Shown: piece by piece, positions 17,647-27,152 of the stretch
Layout: each line of letters starts with the position of its first letter
Position numbering within the stretch: the first letter of the stretch is position 1
NCBI GenBank assembly: GCA_016185105.1
Contig: JACPOE010000033.1
Location: 1 to 52,342 of the forward strand
Direction: 5' to 3'
DNA from: Bdellovibrio sp.
Lineage (GTDB): Bacteria; Bdellovibrionota; UBA1018
Length of the DNA stretch: 52,342 nt
Program-made: the position numbers and the translations under genes
Notes under the pieces: generated by a model
What the model was told of the DNA's origin: nothing
Databases searched by the model: none
The model's input: the letters and a program-made list of their open reading frames with translations, nothing else

Positions 17647-19088
17647 TCGAAGAGTCTCGCAATTCTTTGTTCCGCCGATGTCGATCCTTGCGAGGCCGAG
17701 CTTCCACTCTGAGTCTCGGGAAGAATCCAGGCAAAACACTTTCTACCGTAGGGCTGTGTACACTCCACATCATGATATGCAGGCGACCAAGTCCCCGTAT
17801 TTAAGACCTCTACCCCTTCAACCGCACTGTGATTCTCTAAATGAGTATGTCCCTGAACGATTCTTTTTACTTTTGTAATTCGAGCACTCAAAGGCGCCAA
17901 ATGAAAAGCGGCTTGTTGGCTCGTATCCACCTCTGATTGCACTGAGCGAGCATAAAAAATAAACAAAGGTAAAAAAATCACCGTTGGCACGAAGAACCAC
18001 CAAACTGAAACAGTGGCAAAAACATTTAGAAAACCGAAAAACTGAAAACTTCCAAATATAATGAGCACCAAAAGAATAGCACGGTCTAACCAGAGCTCTC
18101 TTAAAATCTTTATAGGATCGAAAATCGCCGGATGGACATGCACCTCTTTCAAGGCCAGCACTGCCGAAACCGTAGTATTGGCTCGAAGGGCAATATCCTC
18201 GATTCGAGCATCCACAGTGAGCGGATCTCTCATGGCGGGAAGGAACCCCTCTGTCAGAGAATAATACATCGTGACCATGGCACTCCAAAACCAGGTCCAA
18301 AGAAGGAAGGGTTGGGTTCTCATCACATTTTTGTAGAAAAATACAATATACTCGGCAAAGGTAGCCTTGATGAAACTGCTGGTATTATGGGGATTCATCA
18401 GCCCCATCCCGTTAATCATATATTTGCCAGCCAAGTTTCCAAAAGGCAGACGCACCAAAACTCGCGAACCTTTTCTAATCAGAGGATGAACAGGATTCGA
18501 ACAAAGACAATAAGCATCGTACTGATTGCCATGTTCAATCAAAGTGTCTTTATTGCTTAGGTAAAACCATTCGCAGAAACGAACTTGGTCCTTCAGATCG
18601 GGATAATTTGGGGCCCCCGCAGATAATCTGGCTAGAATTTCGGCCCTCACAGCTGGCCAATGTAATTCCATGTCATGATTTCCAATTACAAAAATCACTG
18701 AATTTCCTGCGATTAGAAAGTCGCGAATGGCATCTAGCCAAAGGGGATGTGTATCCAGAATAATGCCTATCTTAAATACTGACTTTTCTTCCTCCGAGGC
18801 CAGGCCCCGCATACGCTCAATCCAGCTAATTCTAAATCCGCGGTCCTCAGGAATGGTCATCACCGAATCAAAATCGAAAATATCCCCATTTAAAACCAAT
18901 TCGATTGGCGTTTTGACTTGGCCCTGGAGGTATTCCAAAAGCGCTTTGAATTCTTTATCAATAAAATGTTTGGGCCTTTTAAACCGTTTCCACAAAGGAT
19001 TTCCGGGATGGGGCTTCTCGGCATCAGCAAGATGAATATCACTCACCACAATCGTATGGCTGGCTTTCGTAAAATCGTGTTGAGGCAT
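17607..19088 (-). CDS. Membrane-anchored calcineurin-like metallophosphoesterase
   Basis: About 493 residues from the ATG at 19088 (MPQHDF). An upstream start is possible, but it adds residues of no conserved character. The metal-binding motifs are in order: VVSDIHLAD, LNGDIFDFD, VIGNHDMELHW, and near the end GHTHLEN. Unlike small phosphoesterases it has a long insert after the GNHD block. A pair of hydrophobic helices follows (AILLVLIIFGSFQFFGF and ATVSVWWFFVPTVIFLPLFIF) just before the final GHTH motif, so the catalytic domain is tethered to the membrane. The substrate is unknown; nucleotide, lipid-head-group or phosphoprotein targets are all possible. It overlaps the lytic transglycosylase start, which suggests co-expression and an envelope-related role. 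Confidence 0.85.
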   Translation of the reverse strand: MPQHDFTKASHTIVVSDIHLADAEKPHPGNPLWKRFKRPKHFIDKEFKALLEYLQGQVKTPIELVLNGDIFDFDSVMTIPEDRGFRISWIERMRGLASEEEKSVFKIGIILDTHPLWLDAIRDFLIAGNSVIFVIGNHDMELHWPAVRAEILARLSAGAPNYPDLKDQVRFCEWFYLSNKDTLIEHGNQYDAYCLCSNPVHPLIRKGSRVLVRLPFGNLAGKYMINGMGLMNPHNTSSFIKATFAEYIVFFYKNVMRTQPFLLWTWFWSAMVTMYYSLTEGFLPAMRDPLTVDARIEDIALRANTTVSAVLALKEVHVHPAIFDPIKILRELWLDRAILLVLIIFGSFQFFGFLNVFATVSVWWFFVPTVIFLPLFIFYARSVQSEVDTSQQAAFHLAPLSARITKVKRIVQGHTHLENHSAVEGVEVLNTGTWSPAYHDVECTQPYGRKCFAWILPETQSGSSASQGSTSAEQRIARLFEWKENSAILIPGP

Positions 19089-19185
19089 GTCTAGGAGAAT
19101 CCCCCAGCTGATTAGTCTAGCAGAAACCACCTGGACCTCAAAAGCTGTATTGCAACCTTCGATCGAAAGTCCTACAAATGTTCAA

Positions 19186-19596
19186 ATGAATACCCTACCC
19201 AAGAGCATTTACGCGTCGATTAAAAATAAGGTCGCCTGGCTTTTCGGCTTTCTCATTCTTGTGACGATTGCCGCTTTTACGCTCCATTACTACAGCTATG
19301 TGTTTTCTAGAAAAGTCAGCGGCGAGGTCATTGGGATCGACCGAGTGATCCAACCCAGTACGATTATTGGCGTCACCAGCCAGGTCCCGGCCTCCCAGAT
19401 TTTTTCATTTGCACTGGCCATCAAGGAGGCTGGCGGGGAAATTGTAACTGCAAGCTCTGAAGACCGTCAGTGGGCCGTCGTAGAAAAAGGGCAGTGCGCA
19501 GAGGCTCGCTTCTTCCCTTACCCGTTTTGGGAACTTGAAAAGTCAGGTACTTATTTCGGAGCCCGCCTGCTCAAAATCTACGATTGCCCGAAGTGA
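19186..19596 (+). CDS. Small single-span membrane protein of unknown function
   Basis: From the ATG at 19186 this is 136 residues. There is a short basic N-terminus (LPKSIYASIKNK), one transmembrane segment (VAWLFGFLILVTIAAFTLHY) and a soluble domain of about 95 residues with two cysteines (GQCAEARFF, IYDCPK at the C-terminus). The frame is open upstream to 19087, but that part overlaps the divergent phosphoesterase start and has no protein-like character. No family is recognised. The 3' end overlaps the end of addA by 54 bases (tail to tail). There is no clear SD. The coding call rests on frame length, membrane segment and composition. Confidence 0.6.
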   Translation: MNTLPKSIYASIKNKVAWLFGFLILVTIAAFTLHYYSYVFSRKVSGEVIGIDRVIQPSTIIGVTSQVPASQIFSFALAIKEAGGEIVTASSEDRQWAVVEKGQCAEARFFPYPFWELEKSGTYFGARLLKIYDCPK

Positions 19597-22473
19597 TGCG
19601 TCAGAGTCCTGCTTTTCAGACGTCTTTTCCAGACCGTCCGGACAAAGTTTAAGGAAGGAGCAGTAGCGACACTGCTTCCCGGGCTGAGGTTCTCCAGTCC
19701 TTCCGTCAATCAAGGCTTGGGCCTTCTCTAAAAGCCGCTGTGGGTCCAGTCGATGCGCAGCATTAGGAACTCCCACCATCTTGACGCCTTCTGGGGAAAT
19801 GGAAACCAGGGTCGCGCGAATTCTATCCATCCTTAGCTGGGGCTCAAGCTGAGTCAAAGCCCAGCTATAAAGATCAGTTTGAGCACGGTAGGAATCCACC
19901 AAAGCCCAAGTAGAAACCGGTCGATCAGAGAACTTGAAATCGACCAGGTCAGCGCTCGGCAAGCCCTCCTTGGGCTGATGAAAAATCACCCGGTCCATCA
20001 CTCCAACCAAAACATCATTTTGGATGGGTACCTCAAAGCTCAGTTCAGAAAATACACTTCTGCCCGCTTGTGGATCCGAATGAATCCACCCTGAGTGAGC
20101 CTTCGCCCACTGAATTAAGGGGGCGGCCAGAAAGCGCGAAGAACCGACTTCTTTTTCTAGGGCTTCAGCCTGCGAGAGGTCCCCTTTTTCTAAAATGAGG
20201 TGAATTCGAGATCCGATTTCCGAAGCGCTCAAGACCGTGGCTTCCTTGGGCTCTGTTGAAACCTCCTTGGGGAGAAGGTAGGTCCATTCATAGGCCCTCT
20301 TACACCGTGATAATAGAACCCATTCAGTTACACTGTGGCGGGCGCGAACAGTTTTCACCTTCAACAGAGAAGGCTTGGCCCTCAGTGTTGGCACTGTCTG
20401 GATTTTCCGAGCTTGGGCTTTTTCAGCTAAAGCTGAGACTTGAACCGACGGGGGATTCCCTGCGGATTCTACCCAACCTCGCCAATAGTCTTCTTGATAG
20501 ACTTTCTGACGATCCACCTTCTCAAAAGGGTCTTCCATTTGCGGACAGACTAAGATTAGCCGCTCTTGGGCCCGTGTCAGACCTACATAGAAAAGGCGTT
20601 TGCTTTCAGCCAGATTTTTCCGGCGTTCCAATTCCCGCCACGAGTTCTCGACCTGACTCTTTTTTTCCCTCTGTCCTTGCTCATCCCTTTTGGCAAGATA
20701 GGCACCCTGCGTCCTATCCCAAAATAAGAGAGGAGCGTCGGACGCGCGCGTTTTAGGTCCAAAATCCAACAAAATGACATTTCTAAATTCCAACCCCTTC
20801 GATCCATGCAAGGTCAAAATACTCAACTGACCCTGAGTCTTCGGCGCAGGAATGTCTCTCTCTCGACGGCCTTCTTCGACTGCCCTGGCAACCTCTTGGA
20901 CCACCGAATGAAAGTCGAGTCCTTGGGACGAAAGTTGCTCCAAACGATGCCACAAGCCCAAGAGCGACGACCCCATATCCGCAAAAAGAGAAGCCTCCTC
21001 GGCTAGAGCCCCCAGAAGTTCTGCTGGCCTGACCGTAACCGCTCGAAGCGGGGCCAAGCGCTTTGCTAGAGGATGCTCGCTTTTTATAAAGCACTCCAAT
21101 AGATTCTGCTTCTGGTTTGCCCACTGATCCAAGACCTGATCTGAAAGAGAATTCCCGTCCAATTGTTGAGTCCAGGGCGCCCTCAAAAAGACCGCTCCCG
21201 AAAGTGAGTTGGCCGGATTGTCCCACCATTTCAAAAAACTAACCAATTCACGTACCCGTGGAGACTCCCAAAACAGTCCTCCACTACCAATCGCTATAGG
21301 AACTCCGGAAGATTCCAGTGCCTTAAACCAGAGTTCATTGCCTCGAATTCTTCGGACAAGCAAAGCCATCTCTTGCAGGGGAACCCCTTTTTTATTCTCT
21401 TCAAGAATCCAACGAGCCAGCTCAAAGGGTTGTGTAAGATCGAGACGAAGAACATTTTCCTCAGAGGTTTCTGCCCTTTTTGGTACAAGTGCTTCAAAAG
21501 GAATTTCAGAGTTTTCAAAGACCTTCTCACAGACGCGGTTGACGTAATCAATAATCTTTGGACGGCTTCTAAAATTCCAGGTGAGGGAAAAATGAGTGGG
21601 GAGCTGAGCACAGTACTCTTGAAAAATGCTCACATCAGCATCTCTGAACCGATAAATGGACTGTTTCGGATCACCGACTACACAAATATTTGATAAGTCA
21701 GGCTTGCCCATTCGCCACAAAATTCCGGCTTGAACCGGATTCGTGTCTTGAAACTCATCGATGAGCAGGAGAGCAAATCTAGAATGATAGGCTTTTCTAA
21801 CCGACTCGTGTTCAAGTGCGCGGTTGGCACCTTTCTCTAAATCAGAAAAATCGAGGACCCCTAACCTCTGTTTGAGGCTCTGGTATTTTTCAATAATATA
21901 ACTAGAAATCCGCTCCAAAGCCTTTGCTTCAGGATCGACAGACCCAGAGAAAGACCTCAAGACACCGAATGGAACAAGCTCTCGGACTCTTTGAAGTAAG
22001 AGTAATAGGGAACTGCGGGTCTCACGATTCAATAACGTTTCAAGGTCTTTTTCGAGCGAGTCCGAAATCTCGTCATACCAAAGAGTCTCGATCGCTCTCT
22101 CCCAAAGGGCTAGTGCTTCATTTTCAGGAAGAATCGATTCCTCACCGTCAAAGCCAGCTTCCCTCGGAAACTCCTTCAGAACCGAGCCACAAAGACCGTG
22201 AATGGTGGTAACCCAATGATGATTCAGCGCGGAAGGGTCCCCTCGTTCCACGAAAGCTTTGGAAAGTTTTTCTCTGAGGTCTCCTGCAGAACGTTCGGTA
22301 AAAGAAACCGCAATAAAACGAGCGTCTGGCTTTCGATCTAAAAGGCTCAGACACTTTTTCACTAGGGTGGTCGTTTTTCCGGAACCCGCTCCGGCCAAAA
22401 CTGCCATTCCACTTCCCCAATGGTCAATGACGGCTTGTTGCTCAGATGTAGGTGACGTAGCAGTATTAGCCAT
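19543..22473 (-). CDS. addA: AddA-type UvrD-family helicase-nuclease
   Basis: This 976-residue protein has all superfamily 1A helicase motifs: I LAGAGSGKTTTLV, II LLLIDEFQDTNPVQ, III VVGDPKQSIYRFR, IV WNFRSRPKIIDYV, V LTLHGSKGLEFRNVILLD and VI LFYVGLTRAQERLIL. The C-terminal PD-(D/E)XK nuclease domain has VGVMDRVIF and DLVDFKF (about 843). A Cys near 722 (SRCKRAYEW) plus CRYCSFLKLC (about 932-941) suggest an iron-sulfur cluster around the nuclease, a feature known for AddB/Cas4-type nucleases. With AddB it should resect double-strand breaks for RecA recombination. The ATG abuts the TAG of addB exactly. It is shorter than Bacillus AddA (about 1230). Confidence 0.88.
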   Translation of the reverse strand: MANTATSPTSEQQAVIDHWGSGMAVLAGAGSGKTTTLVKKCLSLLDRKPDARFIAVSFTERSAGDLREKLSKAFVERGDPSALNHHWVTTIHGLCGSVLKEFPREAGFDGEESILPENEALALWERAIETLWYDEISDSLEKDLETLLNRETRSSLLLLLQRVRELVPFGVLRSFSGSVDPEAKALERISSYIIEKYQSLKQRLGVLDFSDLEKGANRALEHESVRKAYHSRFALLLIDEFQDTNPVQAGILWRMGKPDLSNICVVGDPKQSIYRFRDADVSIFQEYCAQLPTHFSLTWNFRSRPKIIDYVNRVCEKVFENSEIPFEALVPKRAETSEENVLRLDLTQPFELARWILEENKKGVPLQEMALLVRRIRGNELWFKALESSGVPIAIGSGGLFWESPRVRELVSFLKWWDNPANSLSGAVFLRAPWTQQLDGNSLSDQVLDQWANQKQNLLECFIKSEHPLAKRLAPLRAVTVRPAELLGALAEEASLFADMGSSLLGLWHRLEQLSSQGLDFHSVVQEVARAVEEGRRERDIPAPKTQGQLSILTLHGSKGLEFRNVILLDFGPKTRASDAPLLFWDRTQGAYLAKRDEQGQREKKSQVENSWRELERRKNLAESKRLFYVGLTRAQERLILVCPQMEDPFEKVDRQKVYQEDYWRGWVESAGNPPSVQVSALAEKAQARKIQTVPTLRAKPSLLKVKTVRARHSVTEWVLLSRCKRAYEWTYLLPKEVSTEPKEATVLSASEIGSRIHLILEKGDLSQAEALEKEVGSSRFLAAPLIQWAKAHSGWIHSDPQAGRSVFSELSFEVPIQNDVLVGVMDRVIFHQPKEGLPSADLVDFKFSDRPVSTWALVDSYRAQTDLYSWALTQLEPQLRMDRIRATLVSISPEGVKMVGVPNAAHRLDPQRLLEKAQALIDGRTGEPQPGKQCRYCSFLKLCPDGLEKTSEKQDSDASLRAIVDFEQAGSEIST

Positions 22474-25212
22474 CTAGACTTCCTCCGCTCCCGCCATCCC
22501 CAACCTCCGGTATCCGCAAAGGTCTTGGACACGGCACCGGCCGCATTCTTTGCTTCGGACCTCAACGTTAGGCATCGCCACAAAATGGCCTAGGATATAC
22601 GAAGTTGCTGTCTCCTCGATTTTACGATCGAGTGCTGCCCAAACTTCTTCGGGTTCCGCCTCAATCAAGCTTTTGGAATTTGCTCGAAGCTCGGTTAGAT
22701 TTCCAGGCTCTTTGCCGTTATAGCTTTTGAATAGAATTCCGCTCTTTCTTCCCGCGCCTGAATCCAGCTCAATAAATTGAAGCCCGCAAACCGATCCTTG
22801 CTGAGTTTTAGAAAAAGCTACTCCGTAGAAAGGAAGTTGGAGTCGATACCCTCGCTCAATCATTTCGGTACCATTAGGCAAACTTCCTGAGCTTTTGTAA
22901 TCCATCAAAAAATAGCCGCCCTCAAAGCGATCAATCCGATCGGGTTGACCTAAAATAGAGAACTGTTCATAGACTCGCTCCAATTTTGTATCGTCCAAAG
23001 AAACAGGAATAGCCCCTGATTTTTCGAAATAGGCTTTTTCCTTTTCACAAAAGGCTTCCAGAATCAGCACCAAGCGCGATTTAATATATTTGTGAATCCT
23101 TCGGCTTTGAATCAGACCCTTCGGTGGACGAGCGCGCCAGGCCAACTCCAAGGCCATTTCACAGGTCATAGAAAAGTCACCCGCCGGAGTTCTAGATCTC
23201 AAAAGTGTCCTAACCGCAGAATGCAGCAAATTTCCCCGAACATCAGGCCATAAATCGGGCTCGGGATCTCTCAGGTCCCTCAGATCCCAGCGGTGATAAG
23301 CCAATGCCTGGAACGAGCAGCGACTATAACGATCTAATGCAGTTGCGGTAATCTGAGGACCACGCCCACCCGGCTGGGAAGGCATGGGAGGCAAGGTTAG
23401 CTCCTGAGCCGGCGCTTTTAGGGTCGAAACATAACTGAAATTTAAAAATGGGTGGGCCCCTAAAACCCGGCCCTCTGAACCGAAACTTTGATTCAAGCCG
23501 AAGCCAAGCTCCTCTAAAACAGGCAAAAGTGTTTCAGGTTCTTTCCCATCGACATCGTAGTGCGAATCCAAAACAGTACATTCTTCGCTGTTGCGGACCC
23601 AACCTAGCAGAGCCTCGAGTCTCTCATGATGCACTTGCTGTTTGGACCTAACCTCAAACTCCAAAGCGAGAATTTCCCGCTCCCGTTCGGAGTACCAAGA
23701 ATTAGCCAAGCCCTCTCCACTCAGCCACCGCGAGGGCATCCCTAAAATCCAGAGTCTTTTCGCCCGAAATACAGGGGCCTGTTGAAGACGATAGATGCGT
23801 AGGCCGGTTTCAGGTTTGAGGCCATCCACCGGAGGAGAGGCCTCGCGAATTCGAAGAACCACTTTCTCAAGCCAATAGAGTGCTGGAGCGCGCTTCTCAG
23901 CGTCACCTACTTTCTGAAGATCCTCTACAAAATCGGCCCAAAGAGACTCTACAAAACGCGTAGCGACAGTTTTTTTACCGGAAGGATCCTCCTTGAACTG
24001 ATCTTTGAGGTATTCGAGGTGAGCCTTAGAAATTTCAGTAACTGTTTTCTTTCCACCAAACACTTCCTGAAGCCGTGTCAGTTGAGTGTAAAGTTCGTTG
24101 AGCGGCTCTCCACTATAATTTCTCAGTCCAGAACGGACTCCACGTGCATCAATCTCTGGGGTCCATAAGAGTTGCAAATCCATTCGAGAGTGATCCCAAC
24201 TCCAGATTCGAATCCAGGAAATTACATCGTCCCTGGAAAAGCCCCGAGCCACCACTTCAAGCGGCTTTAAGACCCATTTCATCGACTCTTCCCAAAGCAG
24301 CTGAGTTGGATCACGGGGTTCCGCTAAGGGAATCCCACGGTATTCAAGGGCCCGCTTCAGAGTTCGCCTAAGGGACGGCTCATCGGGAATCAAGACAGCC
24401 ATGTCCTGGAACCCAACGCCTTCATCCAAAGACTTTTGAATGTCATCCACAAAAAACTCAGCTGCATCGTCTAAGGTGTGCGCAGTTTTCCAGCTCAACT
24501 CGGGCTGAGCTTCAAACCCAGACTCCGGTCGAACTCCATCCTGCGGCGTACCCACACGATTCACTCGAGCCCAATGCCCCACCCTCTCCCAAAACGCACT
24601 TTCAAGACTTTCCGGTTTTTGGAGGGTGATGTGCCAAATTTCTTTGGGCCACTCAAAAGCAAAATCCGGATCATCCATTTTTTGAAGCGCATCTGTCAGG
24701 AGCAATGGCAGATCATAATAACCTGCACTTCGCATCCAGGCCTCGTAGGCACTAGCAAAAGTCCGAACCTCTAGACGCACTGGATTTTCTACACCTGAAC
24801 TTTGAAAAAGGCGCTCTCGATAGACTTCTCCCTCTTCTGGGTGAGCAAAGGTCATTCTGCCTGTCTGAAGTGCCAGATCGAGCTTCGCTAAAAAATCTTT
24901 TCGTCGCTTCAAACGTCTCAGCTCAGAAAAATGCTTTTCAATTCGGGAATCGGCAAAGAGCTTTCTTAGAACTTCTTGACGAGCTGAGGCCGATAGGATC
25001 TTTTCAGAAGGTACGCCCAAGATCAGACACGCCAAATCAGGAAGCGTCAAAACAGCCCTACCCACAAATCCCCTACCCTGCGAAAAAAGCAGAGCCTTAA
25101 GCTCCTCGCGAGCATAACCTGCACCAACGCAAAGCCAAGCCTCGGGCTTCAGCCCGAAGAACTTTGCTAAAGGAAGGATGTGTAATGCATTACAAAGAGA
25201 ATCCAAAGCCAT
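22474..25212 (-). CDS. addB: AddB-type nuclease subunit
   Basis: This 912-residue partner of AddA has a helicase-like body without a visible Walker A motif (the N-terminus reads LCVGAGYAREELKALLF), so a structural, chi-scanning role is likely rather than ATP-driven unwinding. The C-terminal nuclease has GQPDRIDRFEGGYFLMDYKSSG (DYK about 770) and RLQLPFYGVAF. Four cysteines, SRCSFQALA (about 631) and CGRCRVQDLC (about 888-897), match the iron-sulfur staple of AddB. The N-terminus is divergent and family assignment rests on the nuclease domain, length and pairing with addA. Its ATG abuts the stop codon of purM, tying recombination to the purine operon. Confidence 0.82.
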   Translation of the reverse strand: MALDSLCNALHILPLAKFFGLKPEAWLCVGAGYAREELKALLFSQGRGFVGRAVLTLPDLACLILGVPSEKILSASARQEVLRKLFADSRIEKHFSELRRLKRRKDFLAKLDLALQTGRMTFAHPEEGEVYRERLFQSSGVENPVRLEVRTFASAYEAWMRSAGYYDLPLLLTDALQKMDDPDFAFEWPKEIWHITLQKPESLESAFWERVGHWARVNRVGTPQDGVRPESGFEAQPELSWKTAHTLDDAAEFFVDDIQKSLDEGVGFQDMAVLIPDEPSLRRTLKRALEYRGIPLAEPRDPTQLLWEESMKWVLKPLEVVARGFSRDDVISWIRIWSWDHSRMDLQLLWTPEIDARGVRSGLRNYSGEPLNELYTQLTRLQEVFGGKKTVTEISKAHLEYLKDQFKEDPSGKKTVATRFVESLWADFVEDLQKVGDAEKRAPALYWLEKVVLRIREASPPVDGLKPETGLRIYRLQQAPVFRAKRLWILGMPSRWLSGEGLANSWYSEREREILALEFEVRSKQQVHHERLEALLGWVRNSEECTVLDSHYDVDGKEPETLLPVLEELGFGLNQSFGSEGRVLGAHPFLNFSYVSTLKAPAQELTLPPMPSQPGGRGPQITATALDRYSRCSFQALAYHRWDLRDLRDPEPDLWPDVRGNLLHSAVRTLLRSRTPAGDFSMTCEMALELAWRARPPKGLIQSRRIHKYIKSRLVLILEAFCEKEKAYFEKSGAIPVSLDDTKLERVYEQFSILGQPDRIDRFEGGYFLMDYKSSGSLPNGTEMIERGYRLQLPFYGVAFSKTQQGSVCGLQFIELDSGAGRKSGILFKSYNGKEPGNLTELRANSKSLIEAEPEEVWAALDRKIEETATSYILGHFVAMPNVEVRSKECGRCRVQDLCGYRRLGMAGAEEV

Positions 25213-26241
25213 CTAATAGGTTAAAACCACTGTCTCTGTGCGGTCTCGGAGCAGAACCTGAGATTTTTTAGACTTCCGTTTTGGAATGACTTGGCCAATT
25301 TCCCAAGCTTTTTCCCCAGCTTTTTTCAGAATCCTCAGTACTTCATCAGTTTTTCTCGGAGAAACAGCCAAGACCATTCCAATCCCGAGATTAAAAGTTT
25401 GAGCAAGCTCCTCAAAGGGAAGTCCTGACTCAGTCCTTACCCACTCAAAAACTGCTGGCCTTTGGAGAGGCGGCGGAAGTTGAATATCATAACTCACTTT
25501 TTCAGAAATTCTTGGGACGTTCAAAAACCCCGACCCGGTGATATGAGCCATTCCCTTCACCAAATTCTTCTGAATCAGGGGGAGGACAGCTTTTGTATAG
25601 ATTCGCGTCGGCGTCAAAAGCTCCAGAGCTAGAGGATCGCCATCCTGACCTTCGGGAAGCATCCGCCGAAGGAGACTGTAACCATTGCTATGACAACCAC
25701 TGGAACGAATTCCAATCAGAGCATCACCGGCCTGAACGTCTTTTCGTGGCAACGCTTTTTTGGCATCCACAATTCCAACCGCAAAACCAGCAAGATCATA
25801 TTCGCCTTGGGTGTAGAAATCAGGCATCTCCGCAGTTTCTCCCCCCACCAAAGCACACCCCGCTTGCTTACAACCCTCGACGATTCCGGTTAACACACTT
25901 TCACCAACAGAAGGCTCGAGTCTGCCGGTAGCAAAGTAATCCAAAAAAAACAGGGGCTCAGCACCTACACAGAGCAAATCATTCACGGACATAGCGACCA
26001 GATCAATTCCCACCGTCCGATGCTCCTTGAGACGGAAGGCCAATTTCAACTTTGTCCCCACTCCGTCAGTAGAAGCAGCGATCCACCTTTTTTTGTCGAG
26101 CTCAAATAAGGACGCATAGCCCCCGACAGAAGATTTCACTCGTTTGTTCAAAGTTTTTTTGGACAAGATGGAAATTTTTTCCACTAAACGGTCTGCCGCA
26201 ATCCGATCGACCCCAGATTCCGCATAAGTAAGAGCTGCCAT
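25213..26241 (-). CDS. purM: Phosphoribosylformylglycinamidine cyclo-ligase (AIR synthetase)
   Basis: This 342-residue protein matches the family length. It catalyses ATP-dependent closure of FGAM to aminoimidazole ribotide. Supporting motifs are TYAESGVDRIAADRLVEKI at the N-terminus, STDGVGTKLKLA, GIDLVAMSVNDLLCVGAEPLFFLDY, VGGETAEMPDFY and SSGCHSNGYSLLR, followed by GSGFLNVPR. It is separated from purH by a secreted protein gene of unknown function, and its stop codon abuts the addB start. Key residues look intact. The purine order is therefore F-C-D-N-L-Q-H-x-M, with purE, purK and purB not seen in the window. Confidence 0.97.
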   Translation of the reverse strand: MAALTYAESGVDRIAADRLVEKISILSKKTLNKRVKSSVGGYASLFELDKKRWIAASTDGVGTKLKLAFRLKEHRTVGIDLVAMSVNDLLCVGAEPLFFLDYFATGRLEPSVGESVLTGIVEGCKQAGCALVGGETAEMPDFYTQGEYDLAGFAVGIVDAKKALPRKDVQAGDALIGIRSSGCHSNGYSLLRRMLPEGQDGDPLALELLTPTRIYTKAVLPLIQKNLVKGMAHITGSGFLNVPRISEKVSYDIQLPPPLQRPAVFEWVRTESGLPFEELAQTFNLGIGMVLAVSPRKTDEVLRILKKAGEKAWEIGQVIPKRKSKKSQVLLRDRTETVVLTY

Positions 26242-26306
26242 ATCCCATTACTCTTAGCGGAAGATTCTGAGTGAGTCGAGTTCAGCTTAAGCTCAAGCCC
26301 ACTTTT

Positions 26307-27074
26307 CTAGTAAAAGCGCTCGGAATCGGGGTTGGAATGCTGAACCCGAAGCACCTGGGCACGAATGACCTTGTCTTCTAAAACTCGACGAAAGTTATCG
26401 ACCAAAGACCTCATAAAATCGACGGCACGCCCGTAAGACTTGCTCTGTGGATTCTTTGGAAAAAGAGGCCCCGGCTCTAGCGCAAACTGATGTGCAACCA
26501 GCACACCTTCGCCCTCTGAGCCTTTCACTTTGTTTTTGATACAAATTTTGAGCGTGACCTTAGAGGTAAAAGATCGAATCGTACGGCTGGACTCGGCTAG
26601 ATCAATTCGAAACCGATAACCCTTTGGGTCAAATACTTTGGGATCACAGGCCTCTTCGGTCCGAGTCACCCGTCCAGCGACATCCACGTAGATGCTATTC
26701 ACCAACTCACTCATCAGCGAACTCAGAAAGGATTCTTTTCGTTTGGGCTGAGTCTGAAGGTCCGAACCATCCGTTTTTTTCAGCCGGTACCGAATTACCG
26801 TTTCCTTGCCCTCTAATTTGGCTTTTTCTTGTGTCGTTTCCCATCCGGGCGTCTGTACCGTGAACCCATCAAATAAAGACGGGATTTGAGTTGGCTGAAA
26901 AACATCTTGAATGCTTTCCCGAATCCAGCCCCCAAAAAACAAAGTATTCTCCCCTCGGACTTTCACCCACCCATCAAACTCACCTGCATTACCTACACTA
27001 GCCATGCCGAGAGCAAAACAAAGTGTGAAACAAGACAAAAACCGACTGACGCTTCGCTGACCCTTGAGACGCAT
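26307..27074 (-). CDS. Secreted protein of unknown function inside the purine operon
   Basis: This 255-residue protein has a signal peptide (basic MRLKGQRSVSR, hydrophobic FLSCFTLCFALGMASVGNA, cleavage near 30). The mature part is mixed alpha/beta with few cysteines (EACDPKVF, KICIKNK) and a conserved-looking stretch GYRFRIDLAESSRTIRSF. No family is recognised. A strong SD (GGGGG) stands before the ATG. It sits between purH (78 bases) and purM (65 bases) on the same strand, so it is probably co-transcribed, but nothing in its sequence suggests a purine-related role. Its gene may be a later insertion in the operon. Confidence 0.8.
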   Translation of the reverse strand: MRLKGQRSVSRFLSCFTLCFALGMASVGNAGEFDGWVKVRGENTLFFGGWIRESIQDVFQPTQIPSLFDGFTVQTPGWETTQEKAKLEGKETVIRYRLKKTDGSDLQTQPKRKESFLSSLMSELVNSIYVDVAGRVTRTEEACDPKVFDPKGYRFRIDLAESSRTIRSFTSKVTLKICIKNKVKGSEGEGVLVAHQFALEPGPLFPKNPQSKSYGRAVDFMRSLVDNFRRVLEDKVIRAQVLRVQHSNPDSERFY

Positions 27075-27152
27075 TCAAGATCCCCCTGTTGCGCGCCTTT
27101 AAGCAGAATTTCTGCAAGGAGTCAAGATCAGGATGTTTTTAGAAAACCAAGA

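Noticed and set aside
20256..20756. Plus-strand frame opposite addA
   Set aside because: Long only because of the antisense codon pattern; no family resemblance.
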